Source of the DNA: a bacterium
GTDB lineage: Bacteria; UBP6; UBA1177
Reading direction: 5' to 3'
Assembly: GCA_017538365.1 (NCBI GenBank)
Contig: JAFYIZ010000025.1
Location: 1-58,717 of the forward strand
Length of the DNA: 58,717 nt
The notes under the pieces are model-generated. The model saw only the letters and a program-made list of their open reading frames with translations, ran no database searches and had not been told where the DNA came from. Numbering within the stretch: position 1 is the stretch's first letter; each line of letters opens with the position of its first letter. Positions 34,600 to 42,974 of the stretch are shown piece by piece. The translations under genes and the position numbers were made by a program.

Positions 34600-35708
34600 G
34601 CCTTTTTGAATACAAGCAGTGAATAAGAGTTCGAACCGATGTTGTGGTGCGCGCAGTCAAGTTTGAAACCGCCTTCGCATATTGCGTCGCAGAGCTCTTT
34701 AAAGCGGTACATCTTGCTGTTTCCGTTTGCAATGCAGGTGAAATAAAGCGAAGTTGCCTGCAGCGAATATGCCGCTGCCTGGAAACGCTGCTTGTCCCAG
34801 AGAGGTTCCAGAACATAAACTTTCGTTTTTTCGTTTGCCGCAACATATATTTTTTTCATTATTTTCGTTATCTGGTGAAGCGAGAAGCAGTCAAGAAACT
34901 GGCTCATCCAGAAAGCGTCTGCATTTTCGGGAAGTTTCGTCGATTCGTGGAGAATGTTCCCTTCGCAGTAGGAAATTCTGTCAGCAAAGCCCTCTTTTTT
35001 CGCGTTTTCGGCAGCAACTTTCGTCTGACCCGGAAGATCGGCGATTATCATTTTGACGTTTTTGTCATATTTGCAGCACGCAATCGACCATTTTGCCGTG
35101 TTTCCGCCGATATCGACTATCGTTTTCGGGTTATCTGCAAAAACTATCGGAAGCGCTTCGGGAAAGGCAATGTCGGAATAGAAGTGGTCAAAATCGAACC
35201 AACTTTTTTTCGCCTTTTCGGGAAGCGTCGAGAGCGCCTCGTAAACAGTCACCCACTTGTCACCGAAGACTTTCAGTCCTTCGGGTTTTCCGTTTTTTAC
35301 CGATTTTTCGAGGTCGAACGAGCCCTGGAAGCAGATATCGTTCGTGAAACGGAAATTGACACGGGTGAGGTCGTCTTCAAGCAGCATCCAGCCTATTTTG
35401 CCAAGAACGAATTTTTCATTTGCTTCATCTGAATCTGCGGAAAGTTTGAGAACATTCATACCCAAAGCCATTTCGCACAGAACCGAAATTCCGTAAAGCG
35501 AAACGCCCGATTTTTCAGCGATTTCAGCAGCCGTTATACCGGAATCCCCTGAATCTTCGATGATTTTCATGATTCCGAGCTCAAGAAGCGAATTCACTGC
35601 CTGAAACGCAAGCGGAGCAAACGCGATTTTCTGCGCTTCGAACTTTGCATCAACGCCGCGGATATCGTCTTTTTTGAAATTTTCATAAGAAAAATAAGCC
35701 TTATCCAT
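34596..35708 (-). CDS. SAM-dependent O-methyltransferase-like protein with dimerisation domain
   Basis: Protein of 370 aa. An N-terminal winged-helix-like dimerisation region (about 20-100, AAEIAEKSGVSLYGISVLCEMA) precedes a class I methyltransferase domain with motif I IVDIGGNTAKW, MIIADLPGQT and a C-terminal region with QATSLYFTCIANGNSKMY. The layout is that of plant-type/acetylserotonin O-methyltransferases and of methyltransferases found in aryl-polyene-type clusters. It would methylate a small, probably aromatic hydroxyl. It starts 12 bp after queE ends and overlaps the ketoacyl-synthase-like gene. Confidence 0.83.
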   Translation of the reverse strand: MDKAYFSYENFKKDDIRGVDAKFEAQKIAFAPLAFQAVNSLLELGIMKIIEDSGDSGITAAEIAEKSGVSLYGISVLCEMALGMNVLKLSADSDEANEKFVLGKIGWMLLEDDLTRVNFRFTNDICFQGSFDLEKSVKNGKPEGLKVFGDKWVTVYEALSTLPEKAKKSWFDFDHFYSDIAFPEALPIVFADNPKTIVDIGGNTAKWSIACCKYDKNVKMIIADLPGQTKVAAENAKKEGFADRISYCEGNILHESTKLPENADAFWMSQFLDCFSLHQITKIMKKIYVAANEKTKVYVLEPLWDKQRFQAAAYSLQATSLYFTCIANGNSKMYRFKELCDAICEGGFKLDCAHHNIGSNSYSLLVFKKA

Positions 35709-35720
35709 GCCAAACCTCTT

Positions 35721-36368
35721 TTATTCTATACCAAGAATTTTGTGCAGCTGGAGCTGCAGTCTGATATTTTTGTGACTTTTTACGAATTTTTCGACTGCCG
35801 AAAACCAATCTTTTCCCTGTTCGAAAACAGGACTTAAATATGTTTCGATTCCGTCAAGAAATTTGAGCTTTTCTTCAACAAAATCGAGATCTTTTTCTGT
35901 TTTCACAACGAATTTTATCCACCCTGCCCCGCTTTTTTTCAAAAAATTGATGTTCCTTTCGTCAAAAACGGGATTTCCTGAAGCGGGAGTTTTCCAGTCT
36001 GTCGAAAAAAAGAGCTCCGAATCTTTTTTAGCCGCCGAGAAAGCGCGGTAAAGCGGCTCGAGCTCAAAACTTCCGTTCGTTTCAAGCGATATCCTTTTTC
36101 CAGAAAGCAGAATGAGAAATTTAAGAAGTTCGTTTTCCTGACACATCGGCTCCCCGCCGGTGATGCATAGATCCGGAACATCTGATTTATTCAGCTTTTC
36201 AGCCGCTTCTTCGGGAGTCATAAAATAAAAAGAATCTCCCGAAAGAGTGTATTTCGTGTCGCAGTATGAGCAGTTTAAATTACATCCGAAAAACCTTATA
36301 AAATCAGACGGATAACCCTGAAATCTTCCTTCGCCCTGAATTGACTGGAATATCGAATTGAGCTTCAT
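35721..36368 (-). CDS. queE: 7-carboxy-7-deazaguanine synthase QueE
   Basis: Radical SAM enzyme (215 aa) that contracts the ring of 6-carboxytetrahydropterin to 7-carboxy-7-deazaguanine in queuosine biosynthesis. The QueE-type SAM cluster motif is seen as CNLNCSYC, preceded by SIQGEG and followed by ITGGEPMCQ and SLETNGSF. The C-terminal SPVFEQGK and QLQLHK are usual for the family. It starts 3 bp after the ftcD stop. Other queuosine genes (queC, queD, queF, tgt) are not in the window. Confidence 0.93.
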   Translation of the reverse strand: MKLNSIFQSIQGEGRFQGYPSDFIRFFGCNLNCSYCDTKYTLSGDSFYFMTPEEAAEKLNKSDVPDLCITGGEPMCQENELLKFLILLSGKRISLETNGSFELEPLYRAFSAAKKDSELFFSTDWKTPASGNPVFDERNINFLKKSGAGWIKFVVKTEKDLDFVEEKLKFLDGIETYLSPVFEQGKDWFSAVEKFVKSHKNIRLQLQLHKILGIE

Positions 36369-36371
36369 CGA

Positions 36372-38060
36372 CTAACTGATTTTTTTGTCAACTATCGCAA
36401 GAATTTCTTCAGCTTCCTTGTCAACAACTGCAAGGATTTTGGTCATCGCGTTGAAAGTTTCGCCGTAGAAAGGATCATCTTTCGCAAAATTCTTGAGGTT
36501 GATTTTTACGTTGAGACCTGCCGCCTTGACTCCCGCCTGAACGAGCAGCGCACCTACACCTGCATCGCTTGCAGCGTTGATGTTGCCGAATTCGCCGACG
36601 ATCTTAAGGTTCGGAAGAAGCTCGTAAATCTTTTCCATGACCTGAAGCGGAACCGAAATCGCGTATTTGTTGGCTTCGTCCATGTTTTTGTCTGCTTCAG
36701 CGATTGCAGCTGCGTCAGTGCCTTTTTTAGCCGCGTTCTGAGCTTTCATCGCCGCCATCATGATGTTGAAAGCGTTGGTGTCTTCGTCAATGAGATTGAG
36801 AAGTTCCCTTCTTCTAATCTGCATATCTTTTGCGACACTGTTCATTTTGTCGTTGTGCTCTTTGTAGCCTTTTTTGTTGTAAGTGAGGTTTGCAACCATG
36901 CTTCCCAAAGCCGCAGCAAGAGAGCCGCAGAGCGCTGCAACAGAGCCGCCGCCCGGAGCCGGAGCGTCACTCGCCAGAAGATCCGAAAATTCGGTAACGG
37001 TGATATCGGAAAGTCCTTTCGTTTCCTTCACCATGTATTCGATTATCTTTTCTTCGGGTTTGAATTTAACTACATCGCTGAGTCCCAGAGACTGTTCCGC
37101 GATTTTGATGAGTTCGGCTTCGCTCTGACCTGCGCATGTTCCCTGTTTTTCAAGGTAATGGATTCCCGCTTCGATGAGAGCCTCTTTCGGAAGAACGCCG
37201 ACGATCTCACTTCCCGTGACTCTTAAGCCCTTCTCTTCAGCAAGTTTCGAAGCCGCGTCAAAGACGTGATACATGTTCGTGACGTGGTAGTTCGTGAGGT
37301 TTATCGAAATCTGCGCTCTTTTGAAGTCATCGACATACCAGCCGATAGCTTTGCAGTTTTTGAACATGCCGGGACACATAACTTTTTTACCTTTTTCATC
37401 AAGAACCGGATTTCCGTCTGCATCTTTTTTGGGATAGCCCTGCTCGCGGAGTCTCAAAGCGATTGCGTTCGCCTTTTTCGCGTTCGTCGTGTTGAGGTTG
37501 ATGTTGTAGGCAATAAGGAAATCACGCGCCGAAACAGCGGTTGCACCTTTTGTCGGACGGAATTCCGCAGGTCCGAAATCGGGTTTCCAGTTAGGATCTT
37601 TGAGTTTTGCTTCAAGTCCTTCGTATTCGCCCGATCTGACTGTTGCAAGGTTTCTTCTTTCGGGTTTCGTTGCCGCATATTCGTAGAAATAAACAGGATA
37701 ATCGAGCTCTTCTCCCAATCTTTTTCCAAGGTCGTGAGCGATTTCGACGCATTCATCCATCGTGACGCCGCTTACCGGAATTATCGGGCAGACATCGCAC
37801 GCTCCGAAGCGGGGATGAGCACCTTTGTGATGACGCATATCGATGAGCTCATGGCTCTTTTTTACTGCCGCAAAAGCTGCCTGTTTTACAGGTTCAGGCT
37901 CGCCGACAAACGTAACAACCGTTCTGTTTGTGTCGTATCCGGGATCAACGTCAAGCAGTTTGACACCGCTTACCTTCTTGATTTCGGCAGTGATCTTGTC
38001 GATCACGCTCATATCTCTTCCTTCCGAAAAATTGGGAACGCATTCGATGATTTTTGTCAT
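36372..38060 (-). CDS. ftcD: Bifunctional glutamate formimidoyltransferase / formimidoyl-THF cyclodeaminase
   Basis: Fused FtcD of 562 aa, the long form that in animals is also one chain. The formimidoyltransferase part (about 1-340) starts TKIIECVPNFSEGRD and has AHPRFGACDVCPIIPV; the cyclodeaminase part (about 355-562) has LLASDAPAPGGGSVAALCG. It moves the formimino group of formiminoglutamate (from histidine) to tetrahydrofolate and releases ammonia to give 5,10-methenyl-THF. No hut genes are nearby, so in this operon it may serve one-carbon supply. GGAG is present before the ATG at 38060. A small membrane-protein gene separates it from pgk. Confidence 0.95.
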   Translation of the reverse strand: MTKIIECVPNFSEGRDMSVIDKITAEIKKVSGVKLLDVDPGYDTNRTVVTFVGEPEPVKQAAFAAVKKSHELIDMRHHKGAHPRFGACDVCPIIPVSGVTMDECVEIAHDLGKRLGEELDYPVYFYEYAATKPERRNLATVRSGEYEGLEAKLKDPNWKPDFGPAEFRPTKGATAVSARDFLIAYNINLNTTNAKKANAIALRLREQGYPKKDADGNPVLDEKGKKVMCPGMFKNCKAIGWYVDDFKRAQISINLTNYHVTNMYHVFDAASKLAEEKGLRVTGSEIVGVLPKEALIEAGIHYLEKQGTCAGQSEAELIKIAEQSLGLSDVVKFKPEEKIIEYMVKETKGLSDITVTEFSDLLASDAPAPGGGSVAALCGSLAAALGSMVANLTYNKKGYKEHNDKMNSVAKDMQIRRRELLNLIDEDTNAFNIMMAAMKAQNAAKKGTDAAAIAEADKNMDEANKYAISVPLQVMEKIYELLPNLKIVGEFGNINAASDAGVGALLVQAGVKAAGLNVKINLKNFAKDDPFYGETFNAMTKILAVVDKEAEEILAIVDKKIS

Positions 38061-38077
38061 TTTCTACTCCATTAAAA

Positions 38078-38398
38078 TTACCATATCTGTGCTAAAAACT
38101 CTTCGAGAAAAGCAAGAAAATCGTTGTATAAATTGTTTCTGTGGACAAGAGCGACAGCCGATGTGACCAGAACGGGAAGAACCATCAGGATAAAGTACTT
38201 GTACTCCTGCATCAGATTTTCTTTAAGGAACTTTTCATCCGGATAAAGATCGGAAATCCTGAGTTTCTGACGCGGCCACTCCTGCGAATAACCGAGGTTC
38301 ACCTTGCGGCTTTCGGTGATTTTCACAATTTCGACCTGCGTCAGTTTTTTTTGTCTCGGCTTGAAATCAGCCGATTTCGCCATCGTTAGTCTTGCCAT
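38078..38398 (-). CDS. Hypothetical one-helix membrane protein
   Basis: Protein of 106 aa that I do not recognise. A basic N-terminal half (FKPRQKKLTQVEIVKI) is followed by one hydrophobic helix (about 68-86, YFILMVLPVLVTSAVALV). The GGGG ribosome-binding sequence and tight spacing (8 bp after pgk, 18 bp before ftcD) support a real gene within the operon. Function unknown. Confidence 0.6.
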   Translation of the reverse strand: MARLTMAKSADFKPRQKKLTQVEIVKITESRKVNLGYSQEWPRQKLRISDLYPDEKFLKENLMQEYKYFILMVLPVLVTSAVALVHRNNLYNDFLAFLEEFLAQIW

Positions 38399-38405
38399 AT
38401 CCCCT

Positions 38406-39611
38406 CTAACCTTTGAGAGCTTCCAAACCCGGAATCATCCCGCCGTTCTTAAGAAATTCCAGCGCCGCGGTTCCGCATGTGAAAACATAGTCGAAATTCT
38501 TCGCGAATTCCGTTTTTCTGAGCATTTCTTCGGTATCTCCGCCGCCTGCGACTTTGTGTATGGCAAGAGGCGCAATCTTCTGGGCAAGTCTGAGGCTTCC
38601 GACTGAGAACTGCGGTTTTTCGTAAACTCCCATCGGACCGCTCCAGAAAAGATGTCTGCACTCAGCGATTTTTTCCGCAAAAAGGTCAACCGTTTCAGGA
38701 CCGATGTCGAAAGGCTCCATTCCTTCCTGGAAAGACTCGCTTCTGCATATTACCGGTTCAGTCGAATTTACCGTTTCGGCGACAACGTGATCGACAGGAA
38801 GAACGATCTCGACTTTACGGACTTTCGCGCTTTTCAGAATCTCTTTTGCAAGCGGTATTTTCTCTTCGTCAACCGGCGTAGCACCGACATTGATTCCCTG
38901 TGCAGCCATGAAAGTGTAAGCCAACGGGCCGCCGAGAATGATTTTGTCAGCCATATCGAGCATCGGGCGTATAAGTCCCATTTTATCAGCGATATTCGAT
39001 CCGCCGAGCATTATGCAAAGACCGCTTCCGTGCTCAAGACCGATGAATTTCGAAAGCTCTTCGACTTCCTGTTTGACTGTAAAACTTACCCCTTTCGTAT
39101 CAACGAAACGCGGCAGAACGGCGATAGAGGTGTCTTTTCTGTGCGAAACGCCGAAAGCGTCGTTGATGTAGACATCGCACATTCTCGCAAGCTCTCTGGC
39201 AAAAGCGGTAGAGCCCTTCTTTTCCTCACTGTTGAATCTGAGGTTTTCAAGAACGAGTATCTGACCCGGTTTGAGATCTCTCACCATCTGCATAGCGCCC
39301 ATGCCGCAGCAGTCCTCGAAGAAATAGATATCCTGTTCGAGAATCTCGGCGAGTTTTGCAGCAAAAGGCTCAAGCGTGTACTGAATATCCTTTTCGCTCT
39401 CGGGTCTTCCGAAATGTGACGCAATGATAAGGCGCGCATTGTGTTCCAGAATGTGCTTGATCGTCGGAATCGCCTTGTTTATCCTTTCAAGATCGGCGAT
39501 ATTTCCGTTTTCATCGACGGGAAAATTGAAATCGGTTCTCAGAAAAACCCTCTTTTCCCTGATGGCGAGTTCGTTTACGCACTTGACACCGAGAGTATCG
39601 AAAAAACCCAT
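38406..39611 (-). CDS. pgk: Phosphoglycerate kinase
   Basis: Glycolytic kinase (401 aa, usual length) converting 1,3-bisphosphoglycerate and ADP to 3-phosphoglycerate and ATP. N-domain marks are KRVFLRTDFNFPVDENG, RLIIASHFGRPE and ASHFGRP-type substrate residues; the C-domain nucleotide region includes LGGSNIADKMG and the GGGDTEEML glycine loop. I use the ATG at 39611 with GGAGG upstream; an upstream frame to 39677 overlaps gap. It is the fourth gene of the tpiA-led operon. Confidence 0.96.
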   Translation of the reverse strand: MGFFDTLGVKCVNELAIREKRVFLRTDFNFPVDENGNIADLERINKAIPTIKHILEHNARLIIASHFGRPESEKDIQYTLEPFAAKLAEILEQDIYFFEDCCGMGAMQMVRDLKPGQILVLENLRFNSEEKKGSTAFARELARMCDVYINDAFGVSHRKDTSIAVLPRFVDTKGVSFTVKQEVEELSKFIGLEHGSGLCIMLGGSNIADKMGLIRPMLDMADKIILGGPLAYTFMAAQGINVGATPVDEEKIPLAKEILKSAKVRKVEIVLPVDHVVAETVNSTEPVICRSESFQEGMEPFDIGPETVDLFAEKIAECRHLFWSGPMGVYEKPQFSVGSLRLAQKIAPLAIHKVAGGGDTEEMLRKTEFAKNFDYVFTCGTAALEFLKNGGMIPGLEALKG

Positions 39612-39625
39612 AAAAAGCCTCCGTT

Positions 39626-40627
39626 TTAAGCAAAAAGTTTCTTCAGAACGTCGAACATTCTGTTGCTGTAGCCCCATTCATTGTCGTACCAGCTGAGAAG
39701 TTTAACCATATTTCCCTGCATTACGGCAGTGTTGAGAGCATCAAGAATGGATGAGTGCGGGTCGCCGTTGAAATCGTGCGATACAAGCGGCTCGTCGCAG
39801 TATCTGAGAACGCCTTTCATCTGGCCTTCAGCGTATTCTTTCATCAAAGCGTTGATTTCTTCTGCAGTAGTTTCCTTTTCGATTACGAAAGTTGCATCAA
39901 CAACACTTACGTTGGGTGTCGGGACTCTTATCGAAATACCGTCAAGTTTGCCCTTGAGCTCCGGAATGACGAGGCTGATAGCCTTTGCAGCGCCTGTCGT
40001 TGTCGGGATCATGCTGACTGCGCCCGCTCTTGCTCTGCGGAGATCCTTGTGCGGAAGGTCAAGGATGCGCTGGTCGTTCGTGTATGAGTGGATCGTGGTC
40101 ATAAGACCGTGTTTGATTCCGAAATGTTTGTGCATGATGTAGGTTATCGGAGCAAGGCAGTTTGTGGTGCAGCTTGCGTTCGAAATGATGTTGTGTCTCT
40201 CTTTGTCGTAAAGATAATCGTTTACGCCGTAAACAACCGTCATGTCCTCGCCCTTTGCCGGAGCTGAAATGAGGACTTTTCTTGCACCTGCTTCGATGTG
40301 CAGATTAGCCTTTTCCCTTGCTGTGAAGCGGCCCGTGCACTCAAGAACAACGTCTATTTTCATATCTCTCCACGGGAGATTTTCGGGGTCTTTTTCTGCA
40401 AGAATCTGAACTTCGCGGCCGTTTACTATGATCGAAGATTCACCTGCGGAAACTTCTTTATCCCAAATACCGTGAACAGAGTCATACTTCAAAAGATGAG
40501 CGAGAGTTTTCGGATCGGTAAGGTCGTTGATGACGACGATTTCAACCTGATCACTACCTTCGGCGATTCTGAAAACTGCTCTTCCGATTCTACCGAAACC
40601 GTTGATTGCAACACGAATTTTTGACAT
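39626..40627 (-). CDS. gap: Glyceraldehyde-3-phosphate dehydrogenase
   Basis: Glycolytic dehydrogenase (333 aa) that forms 1,3-bisphosphoglycerate using NAD+. The Rossmann start is VAINGFGRIGRAVFRI; the catalytic cysteine is Cys153 in SNASCTTNC, with its partner His in the TIHSYTNDQ block downstream. Start at the ATG at 40627 with GGAGG. The second residue pattern (VVINDLTDP, with Asp after the second beta strand) favours NAD over NADP. It lies between the YhaM-like nuclease gene and pgk. Confidence 0.97.
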   Translation of the reverse strand: MSKIRVAINGFGRIGRAVFRIAEGSDQVEIVVINDLTDPKTLAHLLKYDSVHGIWDKEVSAGESSIIVNGREVQILAEKDPENLPWRDMKIDVVLECTGRFTAREKANLHIEAGARKVLISAPAKGEDMTVVYGVNDYLYDKERHNIISNASCTTNCLAPITYIMHKHFGIKHGLMTTIHSYTNDQRILDLPHKDLRRARAGAVSMIPTTTGAAKAISLVIPELKGKLDGISIRVPTPNVSVVDATFVIEKETTAEEINALMKEYAEGQMKGVLRYCDEPLVSHDFNGDPHSSILDALNTAVMQGNMVKLLSWYDNEWGYSNRMFDVLKKLFA

Positions 40628-40644
40628 TTTTTCCTCCAAAAAAG

Positions 40645-41691
40645 TTAATTATTAAAAGTTTCTTCTTCCGTTTCTTCATGGTTTTCCGCGCTGTTTCCGC
40701 CGTTTTCCTGACGTCTGAAAAATGCGCGTTCCATCATATAAACAGGTTTTGTCCAATTTCCTTCCATATTGTCGCCGAAGCACGATTTAACGGCGTCACA
40801 GCTTGCATCCAGGTTGTCGCATGCCGAAACGATGAGCGCTTCAAGCGTTTTCGGGCGCTTCGGAGAACCGAATTCATACTGCCCGTGGTGACTTAAGATT
40901 ATGTGAATGAGATCCATTTTAAGGTCGCTGTCTTCCGGGAAGCACGATGAAACCAGCTTTTCGAGCCATGTCGCACCCATGTAGATGTGCCCCAAAAGTT
41001 TGCCTCTGTCGGAATATTTGTCGACCATCGAAGTAGCAGGATTTATCTGAAATTCGAAGATTTTTCCGACATCGTGGAGCATAGAAGCCAAAACGACGAG
41101 CGAAACATCGAGACCGTACTTCTCATCAAAAACGTCAGAAACAGCCAGAGCCGACTGAGCGACCGAGATCGAATGTTCCCACAAACCTCTGCGGCAGGCG
41201 TGGTGCATGCTTCTTCCACCGGGGATCGTCGTGAAAAGCTGCCATATTTTCTCGTTTTCCATGAATTTGTTCACAAGCTCTCTGTGCTTCGGAACAAGGA
41301 CTTCGGCAAGCTCGTCCCACTGCTTTTTGAGCTCTTCAAAAGTGTAAAACGATTCCGGCAGAATCCCCGCGCACTCCGAATCAATCTTTTCGGGCGGCAC
41401 GATCACTGCGTCGTTTATCGTTATCTGCATGTTCGTTAGATACTTTCCCGCCTTTCCGGTAAGCACCTGAATGACGTTTCCCGCCTGAACCGCCTCGTTA
41501 GTCTCTTCGGTGATATCCCAGACTTTGCCGGGAAGCGAAGTCGTGCCGTCAAAAAGTTCCAAATCGATGTATTTTTTGCCGGTTTTGCCCACTTTTACGG
41601 ACGATTTTTTGACTAAAAAGAAGCACTTGGAATCGGGAATTATGATATCGCCGTCTTCGATATCGGCGACCATGAGTCTACTCTTTTTCAT
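40645..41691 (-). CDS. YhaM-like 3'-5' exoribonuclease (OB fold + HD domain)
   Basis: Protein of 348 aa. The first about 110 residues form an OB-type nucleic-acid-binding fold (KYIDLELFDGTTSLPGKVWD); the HD domain follows (about 165-310) with HHACRRGLWEH, SMLHDVGKI and SHHGQYEFGSPKRPKT. This architecture is that of YhaM/Cbf1, a Mn-dependent 3'-5' exoribonuclease that trims RNA in Firmicutes. The C-terminal tail is acidic. The ATG overlaps the tpiA stop by one base (TAATG), so it is translationally coupled. An RNA role next to glycolytic genes is unexplained. Confidence 0.87.
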   Translation of the reverse strand: MKKSRLMVADIEDGDIIIPDSKCFFLVKKSSVKVGKTGKKYIDLELFDGTTSLPGKVWDITEETNEAVQAGNVIQVLTGKAGKYLTNMQITINDAVIVPPEKIDSECAGILPESFYTFEELKKQWDELAEVLVPKHRELVNKFMENEKIWQLFTTIPGGRSMHHACRRGLWEHSISVAQSALAVSDVFDEKYGLDVSLVVLASMLHDVGKIFEFQINPATSMVDKYSDRGKLLGHIYMGATWLEKLVSSCFPEDSDLKMDLIHIILSHHGQYEFGSPKRPKTLEALIVSACDNLDASCDAVKSCFGDNMEGNWTKPVYMMERAFFRRQENGGNSAENHEETEEETFNN

Positions 41692-42440
41692 TATTTCACC
41701 GCTTGGAAATTCACCAGTTTCATGAAAGACGATGCTTTCAGGCTTGCTCCGCCGACAAGTGCGCCGTCAATGTCTTCATTAGCCATAAGACCTTGAATAT
41801 TCTCAGGTTTTACACTTCCGCCGTAAAGGATTCTCGAATCCTCGTAACCGTATCTTTCCTTCAATATTCTGCGGATGAAGGTGTGCATTTCAGCCGCCTG
41901 TTCCGGAGTCGCCGTAACGCCTGTACCTATCGCCCAGACAGGCTCGTAGGCAACTGTGATTTTTTCGGGAGCAAGTGTAAGGTTATCGTCGAATGCCGAA
42001 TAAATCTGCTCTTTCAAAACGTCGAACATCGAGCCGTTTTCCCTTTCCGGCAGCGTCTCACCTACGCAGAAAATAAGATGAAGGCCGTTTTCCTGCACGA
42101 ATTTCACCTTTTCGCGGATAAGTTCATTGGGCTCGCCGAAAATTCTGCGCCTTTCGCTGTGTCCGATGATTACAGCTTTTACACCGAGATCGGCAAGCAT
42201 TTTTCCGCCGACCATGCCGGTGAAAGCGCCTTCAGCTTTCGGATAGACATCCTGAGCCGCGATCGTCACGTTTTTACCTGCCGAAAGTGCCGAAGCAAGC
42301 GCGATATAGGGATAAGCCGGCGCGATTACGACTTCATTTTCCGAGTTAACGGCAGTGTCGCCGAACTCTGCAAAGAAGTTTTTGACTTCGCCGGTAAGAT
42401 TGTTCATTTTCCAGTTTGCAGCGATTATTGTTCTTCTCAT
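41691..42440 (-). CDS. tpiA: Triosephosphate isomerase
   Basis: Glycolytic TIM-barrel enzyme (249 aa) that interconverts dihydroxyacetone phosphate and glyceraldehyde-3-phosphate. The start RRTIIAANWKMN holds the catalytic Asn/Lys; IGHSERR and AYEPVWAIGTG bring the catalytic His and Glu, followed by the phosphate-gripping loop and YGGSVKPEN. GGAGG precedes the ATG. It is the first gene of the long operon; a promoter-like sequence lies 66-93 bp upstream. Confidence 0.97.
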   Translation of the reverse strand: MRRTIIAANWKMNNLTGEVKNFFAEFGDTAVNSENEVVIAPAYPYIALASALSAGKNVTIAAQDVYPKAEGAFTGMVGGKMLADLGVKAVIIGHSERRRIFGEPNELIREKVKFVQENGLHLIFCVGETLPERENGSMFDVLKEQIYSAFDDNLTLAPEKITVAYEPVWAIGTGVTATPEQAAEMHTFIRRILKERYGYEDSRILYGGSVKPENIQGLMANEDIDGALVGGASLKASSFMKLVNFQAVK

Positions 42441-42484
42441 TTCAACCTCCTAAAAAGAACGACGGAAACACAGTTTTTCAATGC

Positions 42485-42497
42485 TGTCCGCCGGACA
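42485..42497. repeat. Short palindrome at the 5' end of the tpiA operon message
   Basis: TGTCCG and CGGACA flank one C, giving a 13-bp inverted repeat. It falls just inside the predicted transcript start of the tpiA operon (about +3 to +15), so it could be a 5' stem-loop or a repressor site. Confidence 0.45.
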
Positions 42498-42505
42498 AGG
42501 TCGGA

Positions 42506-42533
42506 ATTATGCTCTTTTTTGATTTTAAATCAA
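42506..42533 (-). promoter_or_regulatory. Putative promoter of the tpiA operon
   Basis: On the minus strand TTGATT (42528-42533) and CATAAT (42506-42511) are 16 bp apart. The rest of the 42441-42691 interval, divergent between tpiA and the tRNA locus, has TTGACT (42627-42632) and TTGACA (42644-42649) on the plus strand without a clear -10 box. Confidence 0.55.
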
Positions 42534-42691
42534 TATTTTTGGTATTTTTTCGGGCTTAAAACTACATAAAAATGAGAGCCGTTTGCCGGAAACGAAGCCC
42601 GCCCGATAAAAAAAGAGAAATTTTTATTGACTTTTTGCAAATTTTGACAATCATTGCCCCGCTTTGTTCTTTGAACATCGAGATGAATCGT

Positions 42692-42779
42692 GGAAGAGTG
42701 GCCGAGTGGTCGAAGGCGGCGGTCTTGAAAACCGTTGACGTTTACGCGTCCGTGGGTTCGAATCCTACCTCTTCCGCCA
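42692..42779 (+). tRNA. tRNA-Ser (anticodon UGA)
   Basis: Acceptor GGAAGAG pairs with CTCTTCC; discriminator G and encoded CCA end the gene. The anticodon loop CTTGAAA holds TGA (42726-42728), the long variable arm and TTCGAAT T-loop are present. Reads UCA and UCG/U by wobble. Confidence 0.97.
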
Positions 42780-42786
42780 GATATGC

Positions 42787-42879
42787 GGAGAGGTGTCCGA
42801 GAGGCCGAAGGAGCTCGCCTGCTAAGTGGGTATGGGACTAATAATTCCATCGAGGGTCCGAATCCCTCCCTCTCCGCCA
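42787..42879 (+). tRNA. tRNA-Ser (anticodon GCU)
   Basis: Acceptor GGAGAGG pairs with CCTCTCC, discriminator G plus encoded CCA. Anticodon GCT at 42821-42823 in loop CTGCTAA, long variable arm typical of class II tRNAs. Reads AGC/AGU. It starts 7 nt after the previous tRNA. Confidence 0.97.
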
Positions 42880-42889
42880 CTTTTTTTGG

Positions 42890-42966
42890 GCGCCCATAGC
42901 CCAATTGGATAGAGCGTTTGGCTACGGACCAAAAGGCTGGAGGTTCGAGTCCTCCTGGGCGCGCCA
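42890..42966 (+). tRNA. tRNA-Arg (anticodon ACG)
   Basis: A 77-nt tRNA; acceptor GCGCCCA pairs with TGGGCGC, discriminator G plus encoded CCA. Anticodon ACG at 42924-42926 in loop CTACGGA on stem TTTGG/CCAAA. Its A34 is the known substrate of TadA, whose gene starts 8 nt downstream. Confidence 0.97.
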
Positions 42967-42974
42967 TACCGGTG

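Noticed and set aside
34644-35432. Plus-strand frame of 262 codons inside the methyltransferase gene
   Set aside because: Antisense shadow; low-complexity composition and no start signal.
37266-38075. Plus-strand frame of 269 codons inside ftcD
   Set aside because: Antisense shadow of a strongly conserved enzyme.
38652-39419. Plus-strand frame of 255 codons inside pgk
   Set aside because: Antisense shadow, no motif.
42627-42649. Two overlapping -35-like boxes (TTGACT, TTGACA) before the tRNA locus
   Set aside because: A promoter is expected here, but no convincing -10 lies at a proper distance from either, so I do not list it as a feature.
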